Assembly (NCBI RefSeq): GCF_032062135.1
Contig: NC_092863.1
Coordinates: forward strand, 16,068,997 to 16,132,996
From: Pyxicephalus adspersus
Lineage: Eukaryota; Chordata; Amphibia; Anura; Pyxicephalidae
Direction: 5' to 3'
DNA: 64,000 bases
A program made the position numbers and the translations under genes. Positions within the stretch are counted from its first letter, which is position 1. Every line of letters starts with the position of its first letter. The notes beneath the pieces were generated by a model that did no database searches, was not told the DNA's origin, and saw only the letters and a list, made by a program, of their open reading frames with translations. This document shows, piece after piece, positions 36,052 to 48,699 of this stretch.

Positions 36052-36469
36052 GGCTAGGTACACACGTGCAATATTAATCGTTAGAAAACAAACGATTAAC
36101 GACCAATCAACGATTATGAACGATCGTATAGTGCACGATTCTGTACATGCTGTAACAATACGTTAAATGTAATCCACCAATAATGTACACATACTAGATA
36201 CGATCGTTTGAACGATCCATGAAGTGACATGTACAGAAGAATGTTTACCGCAGAACAATTCACGATCACTGAACAACTGTACACACAATAGATAGCGAAC
36301 GAACGTCACTCAATCAGATCTGCTGGGATGGTTGTTCGTTTCCAGCGGCATTGCTCGTTCATTAGTGCCATTGGCCAGTAGTTGTGCACTTTTTTTGTTA
36401 ACTATTATCAGACGAACGGTCTTTGGTCATCGGTTTACAATGATAATTATTGCACGTGTGTACGAATCC
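36052..36469. mobile_element. MITE A with TAA target (PIF/Harbinger-type)
   Basis: The terminal inverted repeats are GGCTAGGTACACACGTGCAA and the complement of GGATTCGTACACACGTGCAA. A TAA trinucleotide flanks each end (36049-36051 and 36470-36472). The interior is rich in AACGAT words in both orientations. No coding capacity. Confidence 0.85.
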
Positions 36470-36472
36470 TAA

Positions 36473-36773
36473 AGCTACGTACACACGTCCAATGGTTCTT
36501 GCCCGATAATTGGCTCAGGGACGATATCCGACGAGAATCTGGCGTGTGTTCAGCACCCGTCATCCATCGTCCGAATGACCGTCCTAGCGCAAGGGAAAGG
36601 CAAGGGAAGGGGGAAAGCGCAGTGCTGCTTCGTCGTTCTCCCCCTTCCCTCTCCATAGAGCAGAACGGTGCTGTATGTACAGTACTTGTTCATGCATCAT
36701 GCAGCCCTTATTAGTTGGAAAGGATCATGAAAGATCCTTTCCAACGACAATAATTGCACGTGTGTATGCAGCT
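36473..36773. mobile_element. MITE B with TAA target, abutting MITE A
   Basis: Begins AGCTACGTACACACGTCCAA and ends with the complement of AGCTGCATACACACGTGCAA. The TAA targets are 36470-36472 (shared with MITE A) and 36774-36776. It holds a GC-rich core (AGGGAAAGGCAAGGGAAGGG, later CTCTCCATAGAGCAGAACGG) that is found inverted in MITE C. Confidence 0.85.
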
Positions 36774-37036
36774 TAAGACAAGATGATTTGGTGTTTACTC
36801 CTGTCAACAGATGTGTACAGTTTGGAAAGAGAAAACTTGATACCAGGCATAGGTCAAAGGGTCATGAAGATAAGGAGAACAGCAGATAACATAGACCCAG
36901 GAATGCTTCTAGGTTGTCCATTGTAGCTGTGGTTGGAGAGGAAGGGAGACGGATATAAAGATGGTCACACACACATTGATAGGTTTGTTAAGTCAATTAT
37001 TCAATGATCAAAATAAATAAAAATCAGACACTGCAA

Positions 37037-37295
37037 GGCTACCCACACGTGCAATAATTGTCGTTGGAAAGGATATTTCACAACTGCACAATGCATGAAC
37101 AAGCGCTATACATACAGCACCGTTCTGCTCTATGGAGAGGGGAGGGGGAGAACCAAGGAGCGGCTCCCCGATGCACTCTCTCCCCTTCTCTTGCATTACG
37201 ATTGTTCATAGTCCATCGTCCGTGGATCTGCCAGGACAGTCATTCGGATGATGGACGACGAGCACTGTACACACACAAGATTGCACATGTGCATG
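37037..37295. mobile_element. MITE C, inverted relative of MITE B
   Basis: Begins GGCTACCCACACGTGCAATA. The right end is ATTGCACATGTGCATG followed by TAA; the left flank is CAA, a one-base decay of TAA. The internal CCGTTCTGCTCTATGGAGAG is the reverse complement of the MITE B core. Confidence 0.75.
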
Positions 37296-40139
37296 TAACA
37301 TGTGTGTGTTGCATTGTTCAATATTTAAATAGGAGATGAATATCTTCTTTGTGATCCCAAATTGATTATGAAATTGATATGGATACATCCTCCAAGTACT
37401 CCTTGCACTGCAACACACTTGTCTGGCTTCCTGTGCTACTTCTCCTTCCCCCTCTTTATAATAAAATAGACATACATATACAGCAAAAAAAGCTTTTGTA
37501 ATATTTGTTCTTTCTTTACAGGCTGTCATCATCTGAACAAAACTGTTCTTTTTACAGCACAGACAATATATCTAGACAATCTTTCTAGAGTTCATCAGTG
37601 AAGGGCAACAAATTATTGCTCATAGAGGTCCACTGAGACATCTTCTGAGATAGTTTTTAAGCTATTCCCTAACAATGAACAATAAAGCAGGCAAAGCCAC
37701 TTCGGAGAATGTCATTAACATAGCAGTCCTTTGGGTCCAGGACTTACCCACTGGGCATACCAAGTAAATTAGGAACTGCTGTGCCAGTCTGTCAATCTTT
37801 ACTGAATCAAACTACAAAATGCCTAAAGGTGGCATAAATTAAAAGGAATTATTAATAGATTATTACACCAGACATATTATGTATTAAATTATTTTTAAAA
37901 AAGTTTTTATAGCATGCTTTCGATAATGCTGTCGAATAAAGGATTGAACTTTATAGTGAAACAATATTTTGCCTACCATAGATGTGTTATCTGCTGGAAA
38001 CAATGAGGTTTCGGTGCAGATTCTTTTATCTCTTACGTTGTATAATCACACAATGATGGAACACAGCTGGAGACACCAGCCAAGAAGTGGGTCAGTATAT
38101 AGCCAATTCAATATTTAATGCAGTCCCTATCTTATTAGTGGGAACATGTAGCAGTGATGGCTGATGGAATTACATATCTTTGAAGTGGATCTAGCATCAT
38201 ATAGATTGTTCATTCATGCATACTAAGGTGCCAGTGTAATACTTAAAGACACCTATTACCTCTCAAATAATTACAGTATTCCCACACAATTGGCCTAATT
38301 TAGTAAAGCATCTCCAAATCTGGAGAGGACAAATTATATTAGAACTTGGGTGATCCAGCAAACCTGTAATGGATTTCCTATCTTCTTCCAACTTGGAAAG
38401 CTTAATTCAGGCCCAATGCTATTATTTACTCTTCAATAAAATGGGGTTGGTCCCATTCCATGATGACCACCAACTAATAAAAATGCTTATTACCAATGAG
38501 CTTATCACATAGCACCATAAGTATCGACATGCTAACTTTACCTGCACACTTATGGATGATGGGTTTGTAAGTAAGTGAAAGGTGAGAAAAGACTTTTTGT
38601 AGTTTTTTCATTCCGTAATATTCAACCCCCAACTCTACATTTTGACTTCACCCCTTGTGTTCCAAGCTCCACTCAGTCCTAGCCAGTACCAAAGGGTCCT
38701 GTGTCCTTTATCAAGGGCTGCTATCGGGCAACAGACAAGGGGTACTTTTAATCAAAAGAGCAAGACTTGCTCTACAATACTGAAAATGTTGCTTAGAAAG
38801 TTTACTCACTAAGGGACCCAGAAATTTCTGATGGTGGCCCTGACTTTATTTAATTTACATTATGGAGAGTGCCTTCATATGTAGCTGGTTACGCCCACTG
38901 CAGTTCTAACTGCACAATCTCTGTTCAATCCACTTTATTAAAACTGTGTTTGGGTCTACCAAAACAACTCATTAGATTTATACCTAGTCTGGCTGACCCT
39001 GCAGTACATAGATTTTGGTATACCTAAAGAACATTCAAATAATAAAGTAGATGGTCATTTTAGGAGTTTTGTAGAACATGAAATTCCAAGGTTGTTGTTG
39101 GCATAAATTCAATTATAAATGGTGTACAAATTCTATTATAGGACAATTAATAATATACCTCTTAAAAAACGGTATTAATCCCAAATTAGTTGGTATGTTG
39201 TACATAGGCTTCCCCTAAACTAACTCTAATGCAGACGTGTCTTTAGTAGAGACATTGGACTGTAAGCTCCAACTAAAATGATAGATTCAGTGTCCTCTCT
39301 AAAGAATGAATGCTACATAAATGAGGTAATGTATGGCAATCACTGAATAAGAAAAGGCTTCGCTCTTCTCAGTTCTGCTGAATCTTATCTATGTGCAGTG
39401 CCATCAGTTCCTTGTCAATTCCCCTTTGGCTCTGCATGGGAGAAGGGTTGTAAAGTGAGTAATTCTGCCCCTGGCTTCCTGTACAGTGATTGGAAATCCA
39501 TTAATAACATTGGAAATACAATGACCTTGAGGGTCTTTTAGTCTAACACTGAGCTAATCAGATGAAATCAATTAGCAGCTAGCCCCTGCTGGGAGCATTT
39601 TACTGATGTCTGTGAACATTGCTTTGGGCTACCGAATACCCAGCAAAGGAGGGATCAGCCAACACTGTACCGAACCTTACTTTAAAGGTTGTCAGTCCAT
39701 TATATGTATAAAGTCAAGTGGGTTTGGGTATAATATTGCACTATGCACTGTGTAGAGGAGGGCACTGATTGAACGTCCTAGTTTGAGTCAAAAAAGTTCT
39801 GGTATTTTATTAGGCTTTTAACTAAATTGGTGTATGATGGTGGTAGACATTGGCAGCTAGACAAGGATCAAATACGTATATGGGAACTGTCTTACCTGCC
39901 ACAGGTTTGGTTAAGACCCCAAGCCTGATGATTGGACAAAGAAGTCACAGTATACTGACTACTATAGGGCAGCCTTCTGCTCTCCCCTTGAGTTCAGTAA
40001 CAAAGATGGGAACTGTTCTACCTGCCAAGTGCATTGGAATACTGTTCAGCCAATTTGGCATGCTAGGCACTCAAGGCAGAGAGCACAACTCTCACAAATT
40101 CCTCAACAACCCCTCTTAAAATGACCTTGTATTTCACTC

Positions 40140-40340
40140 TATCCATCTTACCCTAGTCCTAAAAAGTGTCCCATACCATGTGGATGAAAATAATCCTCAA
40201 AGCATCACCATACCACCATGCTTTCCTGTACAAATGGTGTTTTTAGGGTTACGGGCAATGTTGGCTTTCTGCCCCAACTGGCGTTCTAAACTCAGGTAGG
40301 TATAGACATTCCATAAATCTCACTTTATCATCATTGATCA
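40140..40340 (-). pseudogene. Possible Tc1-like transposase fossil
   Basis: On the minus strand a stretch around 40195-40225 reads AAGCATGGTGGTATGGTGAT, resembling the K-H-G-G-G-S-V-M block of Tc1 transposases. The surrounding order also fits a decayed reverse-oriented copy. No intact frame or termini are visible. Confidence 0.4.
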
Positions 40341-40614
40341 CTGTTCTATTGTATAGAAAAACTGCTCAAGCAACAAGAGATGATAAGTGGGAAGTGCCTC
40401 ATGGTGGAGATAACAAGAGACATTGGAGTCATGATCCAGTCATCCAACATGGCGGATCTCTCAGCAATGTACATAGACACCTGTACAGATGCTGAATGTT
40501 TACCTGAGATGATCACACATAAGAAAATATTTAGATTTTAGTCTAATTTTAATTTTTAGTATAATTTCACTTTGGTCTTCTCCCATTTGCCTTTAGAAAC
40601 CCCAAGTGGGATCT

Positions 40615-40780
40615 TAGTGTTCTCCCCATGCCCTTTTAGCCGGGCACACCACCCAGCACTTTTCAGCTACCACCCGGCTGTTTTTGGGTGGTTACTGATG
40701 AGTTGGGTTACAATTCAGGGGCTTCCACCGGCCGACGATTTCTTCCCACCCAGCTTAAAAAAATTTCTGGCTTGGGCACT
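40615..40780. mobile_element. Small MITE, CAGTGTTCTCCCC family copy 1
   Basis: A 166-bp unit very similar to 57979-58147 (shared CACACCACCCAGCACTTTTC and GGCTGTTTTTGGGTGGTTAC). It is flanked by the exact 6-mer GGATCT on both sides (40609-40614, 40781-40786). The short inverted ends are TAGTGTTC / AGTGCCCA. Confidence 0.75.
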
Positions 40781-41029
40781 GGATCTGATATGTTTTTTTT
40801 TAGCAATGTTTTCTATGAAACCTTTTTCTGGAATGTCCAAGTTATAGTTGTCCTTGGGCAAGTTCTCCTATCTCAGCTATTCATCCCTATCGGGGTATAG
40901 TGATAACATTTGTGCCAATTTTGCAGTCGCCCTGGGGCTCCCTAAACTACAGAGGTTCATTTTAAGCAAATGTAGATTCATATGAGAGCTAGGACCCTTC
41001 CTATTGTCATGTAGTCCTTTTTATTATCA

Positions 41030-41140
41030 TTAAAGAGTATTAAAATAGTGCTGTACATTAAATATGAGTGGTAAATGACAGACAGATACAGTTACACAGG
41101 AGAGGACCCTCCCCCGAAGAGCTTACAATCTAAAACTTGG
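41030..41140 (-). repeat. Interspersed repeat, reverse copy of the 17975 family
   Basis: Contains GAAGAGCTTACAATCTAA, AGTTACACAGGAGAGGACCC and AGTGCTGTACATTAAATA, the reverse complement of the family at 17975-18125. Confidence 0.6.
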
Positions 41141-41851
41141 ATGGTAGTATCTCTCTATACACAGTGAATTATTTGGCCAATTGTTTATGCAAAGCCAAAA
41201 ACTTGTTTTCTACGTTTTGAATGAAACAGGAATGGGTTTGAACTCACCTTTTTAATGATACATTAGAAGGATTTATTTCTGGTCTTGCTAAATAGGAAGT
41301 GAAGGAAAATCTGAAACAGGGACATGAAAGTCTGATGGAGTCCTTGTGCTGGCATTACATTGGCGGACTCCTCTTCTGGATCCTGAGAGGACCCTACACC
41401 TGGACAGCCATTAAAAAATGACCAGATCACCTAGGAGTTATGTAGACACCCAAACAACCTATAAACAGAATCAATAGAAGACTAAGAATGAGAGCTTTAT
41501 GTGACTGTAGCTTTGAACCATCAACATCCATTGGCTTTAGCTTGAGTCGGCACCATCAGTTTGAGACCTTTATTCAGATCACTCGGAATTTACTGACAGG
41601 TGTATCAGACCTGCAGTTGACCTCCTAACCTGCTTTAGGTAGGTTTCGCATAATTATAGATTATCAACACAGACCCTAAAAATGGCATTTAGAGATCAGT
41701 TGGAACTGCCATCCTCAACCAGAGATCCCTAGTACCCCTCGGAAGATTGCTAGGGGTTCCTCAAATTATGGATGATTGATCTCCCATTTGATTAGGCTTT
41801 CAAAGTTCTGATGCCAACACAACTTGGTAGAGCCAGCTGCATGACTCTTAT

Positions 41852-42202
41852 TGAGTTTCTCAAACTTTTTACCATGGGGGACCGTTGAAATACCTTTCAG
41901 GTCATCAGGAATAAAATTCCTATATCCAGAGCTCACAGTATATTACTGTGGTGGTCAGTATATTGCTGGCCAGTGGGAATAATGTCACCCTTACAGGTAG
42001 CCATAAAGATTACTGGTGTCAGCGGTAAATGACCTGAGAGTTCCAAATTGCTCATTGAGGGTCATTCAGCCTCACCAGGTGGACCAGGGTCCTTTTTCCC
42101 CCCAATGACCCCCAATAAATTGCAATTTGAAGGAGTTTCCCCCCAAGACATTTAATTATTTTAAAGGTTCCTCAGGGGTAAGAAGGTTGAACAAAGTTAA
42201 AG
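41852..42202. mobile_element. Decayed hAT-like MITE
   Basis: The left end GAGTTTCTCAAACTTTTTAC and the right end (complement: TTTGTTCAACCTTCTTACCC) are imperfect inverted repeats. They have GTTCCTCAGGGGTAAG on the right and CCATGGGGGACCGTTGAAAT on the left. The type matches the ends at 35273. Target duplication not resolved. Confidence 0.5.
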
Positions 42203-42559
42203 AAAGGATTTGCCCAGTTTATTATTCACGCCTATTTAATTTTAAATCAGAAAAGCAACGGGGACGCGTGAAAACCCTCATAGTACATCTTGGCCTACGT
42301 ATGTTCCTAACAACTTTGTATGGAAGGTTAATAGGAGTCACATCAAAGTACGAGCTGATGCGTTTTACACCTAGTGACGCCTTGGCATGCACCTTAAAGC
42401 AATTTTTAAATATATTTCTATTTGTTTTTATTGAAAACACATGAGCAAAAATGCTCATGTGTAGAGACAACCATGTGTTGTGGTATCATATAGGGGGAAA
42501 TAGGGGGGCAGGAAGTGGCTATAACAAGGCTACTATCACAAATAATAATAATATACAGG

Positions 42560-43062
42560 TCCTATAACGGGGGGGGGCATTGGGGTGGGGCGGGTCCCAG
42601 TCTCGGTGTCACTCTCGGTGTCTGGCACTCGGTGACTCAAATTCTCTCATTACTCACCTGGCCAGGTGAAGCCCATTTCGTCATTCCAGGGCGGCGGTGC
42701 CTCACCAGAAATTCCCTTATTGGCTGAACTTCATTTGACTGAACTCTCCACCAGCCAATCGTCTTTCTTCGTATGAACTTGTACCCAATTCTCAGTCAAG
42801 CCCGTAAGCAAAGCTGTAAAGCAAATTGACTGGCCAATCAACTGGCACGGGGCAGGGACGCAGTAAAAAGAGGCCGGGTGATTGATTTTTGTAGCGACCA
42901 ATAGAGGAAGAAAGAGGCGGGACGGTGAGTAGAAGGGGCGGCTCCTTATTGGTCGGGTGGGGGTGTCGCTGTCAGCAGGTCGGGCTGGGTGTTAGTTGTC
43001 GGAGTGAGTCCAGAGCGTAGTCACAGGACACCGACGCCTCTTCCAGCGACTGGCACCGCGGG
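42560..43062 (+). promoter_or_regulatory. JUP: CpG-rich promoter with CCAAT-box array (presumed JUP)
   Basis: The base composition changes sharply to GC- and CpG-rich from about 42560 to 43160. Six CCAAT/ATTGG boxes lie at 42719, 42755, 42785, 42834, 42898 and 42948. Sp1-type GC boxes (AGAGGCGGGAC near 42914, AGGGGCGGCTCC near 42934) are present, with no TATA. This is a classic TATA-less housekeeping-type promoter, plus strand by its relation to the donor at 43063. The JUP assignment rests on mammalian order (JUP next to P3H4, same orientation), not on coding sequence. Confidence 0.7.
42980..43062 (+). other. JUP: Putative non-coding first exon of JUP
   Basis: A CpG-rich 5' UTR-like segment ends in CACCGCGG-G before GTAAGAGG, a near-consensus splice donor at 43063. 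There is no ATG with a long frame in it, so coding would begin in a downstream exon. Junction plakoglobin (gamma-catenin, an armadillo-repeat protein of desmosomes and adherens junctions) has a non-coding first exon in mammals. The 5' boundary is a guess; another gene's first exon is possible. Confidence 0.45.
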
Positions 43063-43399
43063 GTAAGAGGAGCTGAGCTGCTTGTTCTATGAGGGTCCCG
43101 TGCCCTCTGTGCCTCCATATACCTCCATGTACCAGGTGGCCGCACTAGGCACTGGCTTTAGGCTGCGCTGCTCGCAGGGGCAGCATTGGCATTGTTTCCT
43201 CGTTCTGCCTATTGTTACTCAGTCACAGAATATCTGATAATAGGAGCTAAAACAGCTTGTTGTGTGGTGAGCTTCCCGGTACAGATCGGTGCTCTGATAA
43301 TGGCCATACACCACAGCTGGGGCAATCAGATCGCTGGCAGATTGTATAGCAATGTCTGCAGATTGCATGGGGTCACCTTCCTAATGGAGAATAATGGTG

Positions 43400-44275
43400 A
43401 CAACTGCAAGGGGGGGGGGCATACTGATGTAGGTAAAGATACTGGGGGGGGGGGTTATCCTGCTGAAGATTTTTTGAGGACATCTAGATATGTTGGCTTT
43501 CATCCTGCTGTATGTTTTGGGGGTTCATCCTGAAAAGTTGGCATCCCACCTGCTGTAGGTAGATGTATTGGGGGGCCATCCAGATAATTTGGGGGTCATT
43601 CTGCTGTATTTGTTTGACTTTGGGGGGTCCTCATCCTCCTGACGGTATATATATGTTTGGGGGTCATCTAGATATGTTTGTTTTATACTGTTGTATGTAT
43701 TGGGGGGTCATCCTGAAAAGTTGGAGTCCCACCTGATGTAGGTAGATATATTGGGGGGCCATCTAGATAATTTAGGGGTTATTCTGCTGTAGGTATTTGA
43801 TTGGGGGTCTCATCCTCCTGTGGGTATATATGTCTGGGGGTCATCTAGATATGTTGGGGTTCATACTGTTGTATGTGTTAGGGCGATCATCTGAAATGTG
43901 AGGGTTCCACCTGCTGTAGATAGATGTGTTGGGGGGGGGGGGGTAGGTATTAGTTGGGGAGGGGTATCCTTCTTTAGGTATATATGTTTGAAAGGGCAAT
44001 CTATTTTGGAGGGGTTATCATAGTGGTGAGGTATATGTTGGGGGGTCATCTGAATATGTTGGTGTTGTATGTATGCATTGGGAGGGGGGTCATGGTCATG
44101 TGAAATGTGGGGGTTTATGCTGCTGTAGGTAGATATTCGGTTATCCTATCGTTTGGGGGGTCATCTTGCTGTAGGTAGATGTTAGAATATATGTTTGGGG
44201 GGGTCATCTTGCTGTAGGTAGATGTTAGAATATATGTTTGGGGGGGTCATCTTGCTGTAGGTGTGTACATTGGAG
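43400..44275 (+). repeat. Degenerate G-rich minisatellite
   Basis: The phrases TTGGGGGGTCATC, CTGCTGTAGGTAGATGT and AGATATGTTGGGG recur with irregular 45-70 bp spacing. There are many runs of 5-12 G on the plus strand. The 3' part (about 44165-44258) holds a nearly exact duplicate unit of about 47 bp (GTTAGAATATATGTTTGGGG). It starts about 340 bp after the first-exon donor. Confidence 0.85.
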
Positions 44276-44991
44276 GTTCTTGTGATGTAGATGTGTACAT
44301 TGGGTAAGCTTCCAATGTTCCCCATAGATCTCTCTATATACCCCAGATTGTGTGTGCTGTGATCTCATTCTATGTAAATCATAACTATAACAATCACATA
44401 GTACAAAAATCATCCTGGTTACCAAATCTGATGTACACAGGGGCACATACTTCAAAAATCATCCTCATATTGTAATATAATCTTGTCTTAGCTGAACTTT
44501 GTGCTCTGATTTTTATATCTTAGAGTGTGTGTGTGGGGGCACATTTCATTTATTACTCTTTTAGATTATACATGATCATCACCAACCCCTAAACCTGTCC
44601 AGGTGTCCTCCCAATCCTGCAGCTCAGATGGTACCTCTCCTAGGCTTCTTGTATTTGTATTTACTGTAAACCTTTTATTTTGCTTTTCTTTTATATTGTT
44701 TTTGTTATATTTTATTACATTTACAAATACAGAACTCCATAGGAAACCCCCAAACAATCATATTCTGAACCTATTAAGTTGTGATCTTTGTCTTTCCCTG
44801 GGTTGTTGCACTTTGGATAGCCCGTGTGTTATGTTCTTCATCCATGCTGTATGATCTCATCGTGGGCTGGCATTGCTTTCCTTTGTGATCGGCTCCTACC
44901 TGGCGCTTCGCTGTGTAACTTCACAAGGGAAATACAATCCATGTGCTACATATTATTATCAGCTTCTCTTTGTGTGCATGCTTATAGATTT

Positions 44992-45012
44992 TATATATAT
45001 ATATATATATGT
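44992..45012. repeat. (AT)n microsatellite
   Basis: A short TATATATAT tract continues into ATTATATATATTATTATA. Simple repeat only. Confidence 0.9.
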
Positions 45013-46799
45013 ATTATATATATTATTATACTTTACACATGATCACTGATCCTTGTTCTAATAAAACAATAGGGAATGATCAATATATAGGGACATTTGT
45101 TGGGATCGTTTTGTTTTATAAACTCTTTGGTTGTACCCTACTATTATTATTACTATTATTCTTTTATCTCCCCACTGTTAGTGGAATATCTTCCTTTGTC
45201 CTGTGCTTTAGTGAACTTTGTGCTCAGCGTTCACATAGTGCCTCCGCCCACCTACAAGCCGCCACTAATGGGAATATTCTTTAAAGTAACAAGCTTTTAT
45301 CTGCTGATTGAGCGGGACAATGGCAGCTTGTGTGGGTGAAATTCTGCCTTTTGTCATTAGTAAGCGCATGATTTAGAAATGCTGCCTGGCTTTGGGCAGT
45401 GTTTTTGTTTCGGTGTGGCAGGAGGGGGCTTTATGTGTTTGGAGATACATGGCCGGTCGTTGTTTGGAGGAGAGGGATCAGGGCGGCTTAGGGTCCAGCT
45501 GGGGATAGAGAAAATAGGGGGTAATGAAGTGGTGTGATGTTTAGGATTCATTGATATGTATTTATTGGAATGGTAAGGGGGGTTGGCTGAAGGAATCAGT
45601 AGGCATGTGATTCTGACAAGTGTCAAGTAGTATTGGCATTCAGCTCCACGTTGGGGTATTGATCGTGACCCTGAAGCCTTTGTTCTTAAGAAGCGTTCAG
45701 TGGTGGCGAGTGAATAAGGTTCTAGGTTATACCTGAGAATGTATAGTAGTTGATATATTTAAATGAACGACTTTTTAATATGCCGAAGCCACTGTGTATC
45801 ATAAACCATTTTAACCCTCCTATCCTTTGTTACATCTCATACTGATCTCCATCATCCTCTTTGCAGTCCCATCCGTTTCACATGACCCTGAGCTATGGCA
45901 TTTCATCGGGTGAGGTTACTGGTTGACCACATCTGTGCAATGTTCTGTAATGGGCGCATGCAGTCTCTATTGGAAGCCCATAGGACAGGGTGACAATGTT
46001 CCAATGACCTTCATTGGAAGGTCAACAGGTGTTGTTTTTATTGGTAAATATGTTTCCTGATCTCTTTTTTTTTTTTTTTTTTTGTAAGTACAAAATTCAT
46101 GCTTTTCAATGTTTTTATAGCACTCTTATTGGCTTAAAGAAGCACATGGACCCTAGTGGATTTCAAGTCCATCACCTTTACCAGTTGGCCATAACTACCA
46201 AAAACTCAAATGTCTTGCCAAACTTTTGTTGTTTTCATGGTACCTTCTTGTCATTCTATTAGAAACATTGGGTAGTGACCTCCATGGGCGCCAATCTGAC
46301 GGGTGTCTATGACACTTCTGGAATGGTAATTGGTCGTTACCTACCTGTATGTGGATATTGCCACTAGCATGAAATGGCAATTGAAGGAAGTGATGACCAC
46401 CCTGAGCCTTGTTTGGTGCCCATCTGTCACCTGTACCTGTCACCTGAGGGAGGACTCAGGCTTGGGCTAAACAATATTTACTAATTAATCTTGCCTCTAG
46501 CTTTAGCTGGGCAGGTGTGTGGCTGCCTGTGTCAATAGGATTTTGTAATACAATTTGCAGCCATTTTTAGGCTGGTACTAGGTGGGCACATATTAACAGG
46601 TGGTGAGATATCTGCCTGACATTTAATGCATCATTGTCCTTTGCTCTGTGACTCAGAAAAGGTATGTTGGCAGTACAATACCCATTAATTTGTTTTTACA
46701 GAAAAGAGAATGTTATTACAGACGGGAGCTTTGGTAAATGTGCCTACCTTGGGTCTAATTTAGAAGGATTGACAGGTGTTCTTTAAGGTGTCCCTAGAC

Positions 46800-47222
46800 C
46801 AGAGTCAGCAAACTCCAGATTTTAGGCCAGATACGGCCTAGCCAGTAGTTTGTTCCGGCATAAACGCCCCCTGGCCGATCCGGCCTAGTCCCGGATGGCA
46901 ACCGGCGGGGGCCGTAGGTTGCTGGCCAGGGGGCGTTAGGCCAGAACAAACAGAGCTCTGGAGCTGCATGCGCCTCTTGAACCTCCCCTTGCTATGGCTC
47001 CCCTATTTACCATGACCGATGTTAACACTTCTGCCGCCGTGGTAAATAGGGAACGCCCCCTGAAGGCAAGTCCCTCTCCTCGGCAATGCATATAGAGGGG
47101 AGGGATTTTCCTTCAGAAGGCGTTCCTGGTGGGGGGCAGAGCCATTAGGATGGGACTCGAGAGAGAGTTCCGCCTAGTCTGCTCCTGCCCACCCCTGAAA
47201 TGGCCTAGTTTGCTGACCTCTG
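46800..47222. mobile_element. hAT-like element with perfect 8-bp TSD
   Basis: Exact CCCTAGAC at 46792-46799 and 47223-47230. The ends are CAGAGTCAGCAAACTCC and the complement of CAGAGGTCAGCAAACTAGGC. It is the reverse-orientation relative of the element at 9859: both have ACTCGAGAGAGAG-type and CACCAGGAAC-type internal words. No coding capacity. Confidence 0.9.
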
Positions 47223-48699
47223 CCCTAGACCATCACTTTGATGCTTTGGTTAGATGCACACCAGATTTGGCAGTAGTTGCGTATAGACCATGCCAGTAGA
47301 TGAGGCGTGCTGATGGTTGTATAACTGGGTAACTTTATTTTTGCACAAGCTGGTCAACTCTTTTCTGACTTTTCAACCAGTTCTCCAGAAACCTTCAACA
47401 ATCTTAAAGTGAAATGGGGATGCCTATGCTTATTCCTAGTTTGTGTCTTCCTATAATGCCACCACTGAATTGTCCATTAAAGCAGCTGTTTGTTTCTGCA
47501 ATATGGAGCTTCCATAAAGGGAACATGACCGTTTGGCCGAGTAGCCTTAATAACGGACGTACCATTAGAACATTGGTGCAAAAATCTTACAACTGGAGAC
47601 TCCAAGTGATGAAAGACTCCAACATGGTGTTCAACTTGCCATCAACTATCAAAAGCTGAACTGACCTTCTATAGGACAAGAACTCAAGTTTTAGTACTTA
47701 ATTGTTGGTACATGAAACAAAAAAAAACAGTCAATCCAACTTCTCTTCTTTTTGCATTTCAGTAGGCACTCTTCTATTTCCCAAAAATGTGATGGATAGA
47801 TACAAATGTGCCTGACTTTTGTTGTTCCAGTATGGGTCAGGTGCATTTGTTCTGAGAGTGTTGCCATAAATAAATGGGCACATGGGACCAACCCCCACAA
47901 GAGGTAATGTGGCCCAAATGTCTTGCCAATTAGTTGGCGTGTCTAATAAACCACTATGGAGATCCAATCAGCAATTTGCATCTATATCCCACACAACTTA
48001 TATGGTTGTGACATACGGTCCCTGCTAGAACTAAACTGATGAGCATGCTCTTTCTAAGAATTCGACTAATTGGGACTTGTAATGGGAATTTTTTTTTTAA
48101 TCAGTGGCATGTAAAGTGGAGAATTTAGTTCTGCTTTAAGCTGGAAATCTTTATTGCTCTGTATAGACTCCAGAGAGTTTGCTTCCTCATTTAAAGTTGT
48201 GAGCTTCTTATTAGCTTTTGCTGTACTAAAACTCTTCAACACTAAGTTCAAAATGTCTTTCCTGATCAGTAGCCTTTCTGTATTAGGGGTACGTTGATGG
48301 GGGTCTACCATGCATCTTGGAATCCACCTAATAGCTTAAAACATTTTGGAAAGTTGTGTCTCCAGTAGAAAAATATTTGTCCCGGTGACCTCAGTCACTA
48401 AGAATGAATTGAGGGGAAGTCCTAAATCACGAGTTGTCCCCAAAGCATGACAAGAAATTACATTGTACTTATTTAGGTGGAAAAACAAGTAAACCCCAAC
48501 TGTTATTACCACAAATCTATACTTTTGTTTGGCTTTTTTGATTTACTGGGAGAGTTTTAAACAGGACCAGAAATGTTTGTCCGTGTTCATTTTAGGAAAA
48601 GCAACAAATGTTTAATTGATTAAAAATTGAGGTCAGAAGATTTGCATTTTTCCCTCTGCTTGTAATGTGGAAATAATTGTAATCGCAGCCACAAAAGTT

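Larger units (their letters stand above)
19121..42559. other. P3H4-to-JUP intergenic region, transposon-rich
   Basis: No protein-coding exon with recognisable homology was found in this 23-kb stretch other than transposase fossils. It contains one CTCF-like motif (20196), hAT MITE copies (21834, 31569), an AAGTC-rich hAT-like element (27311), a truncated Tc1 (27879), MITEs with TAA targets (36052, 36473, 37037), decayed hAT-like elements (35273, 41852), a Tc1-like fossil (about 40140) and a small MITE (40615). Stretches not listed separately show nothing I can name. Confidence 0.7.

Noticed and set aside
36382..36714. 110-codon plus-strand frame
   Set aside because: Spans the junction of MITEs A and B; an artefact of their GC-rich cores.
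42437..42462. Perfect 11-bp stem hairpin (ACACATGAGCA, loop AAAA)
   Set aside because: It resembles a terminator-like or microRNA stem but is too short for a pre-miRNA and has no flanking support.
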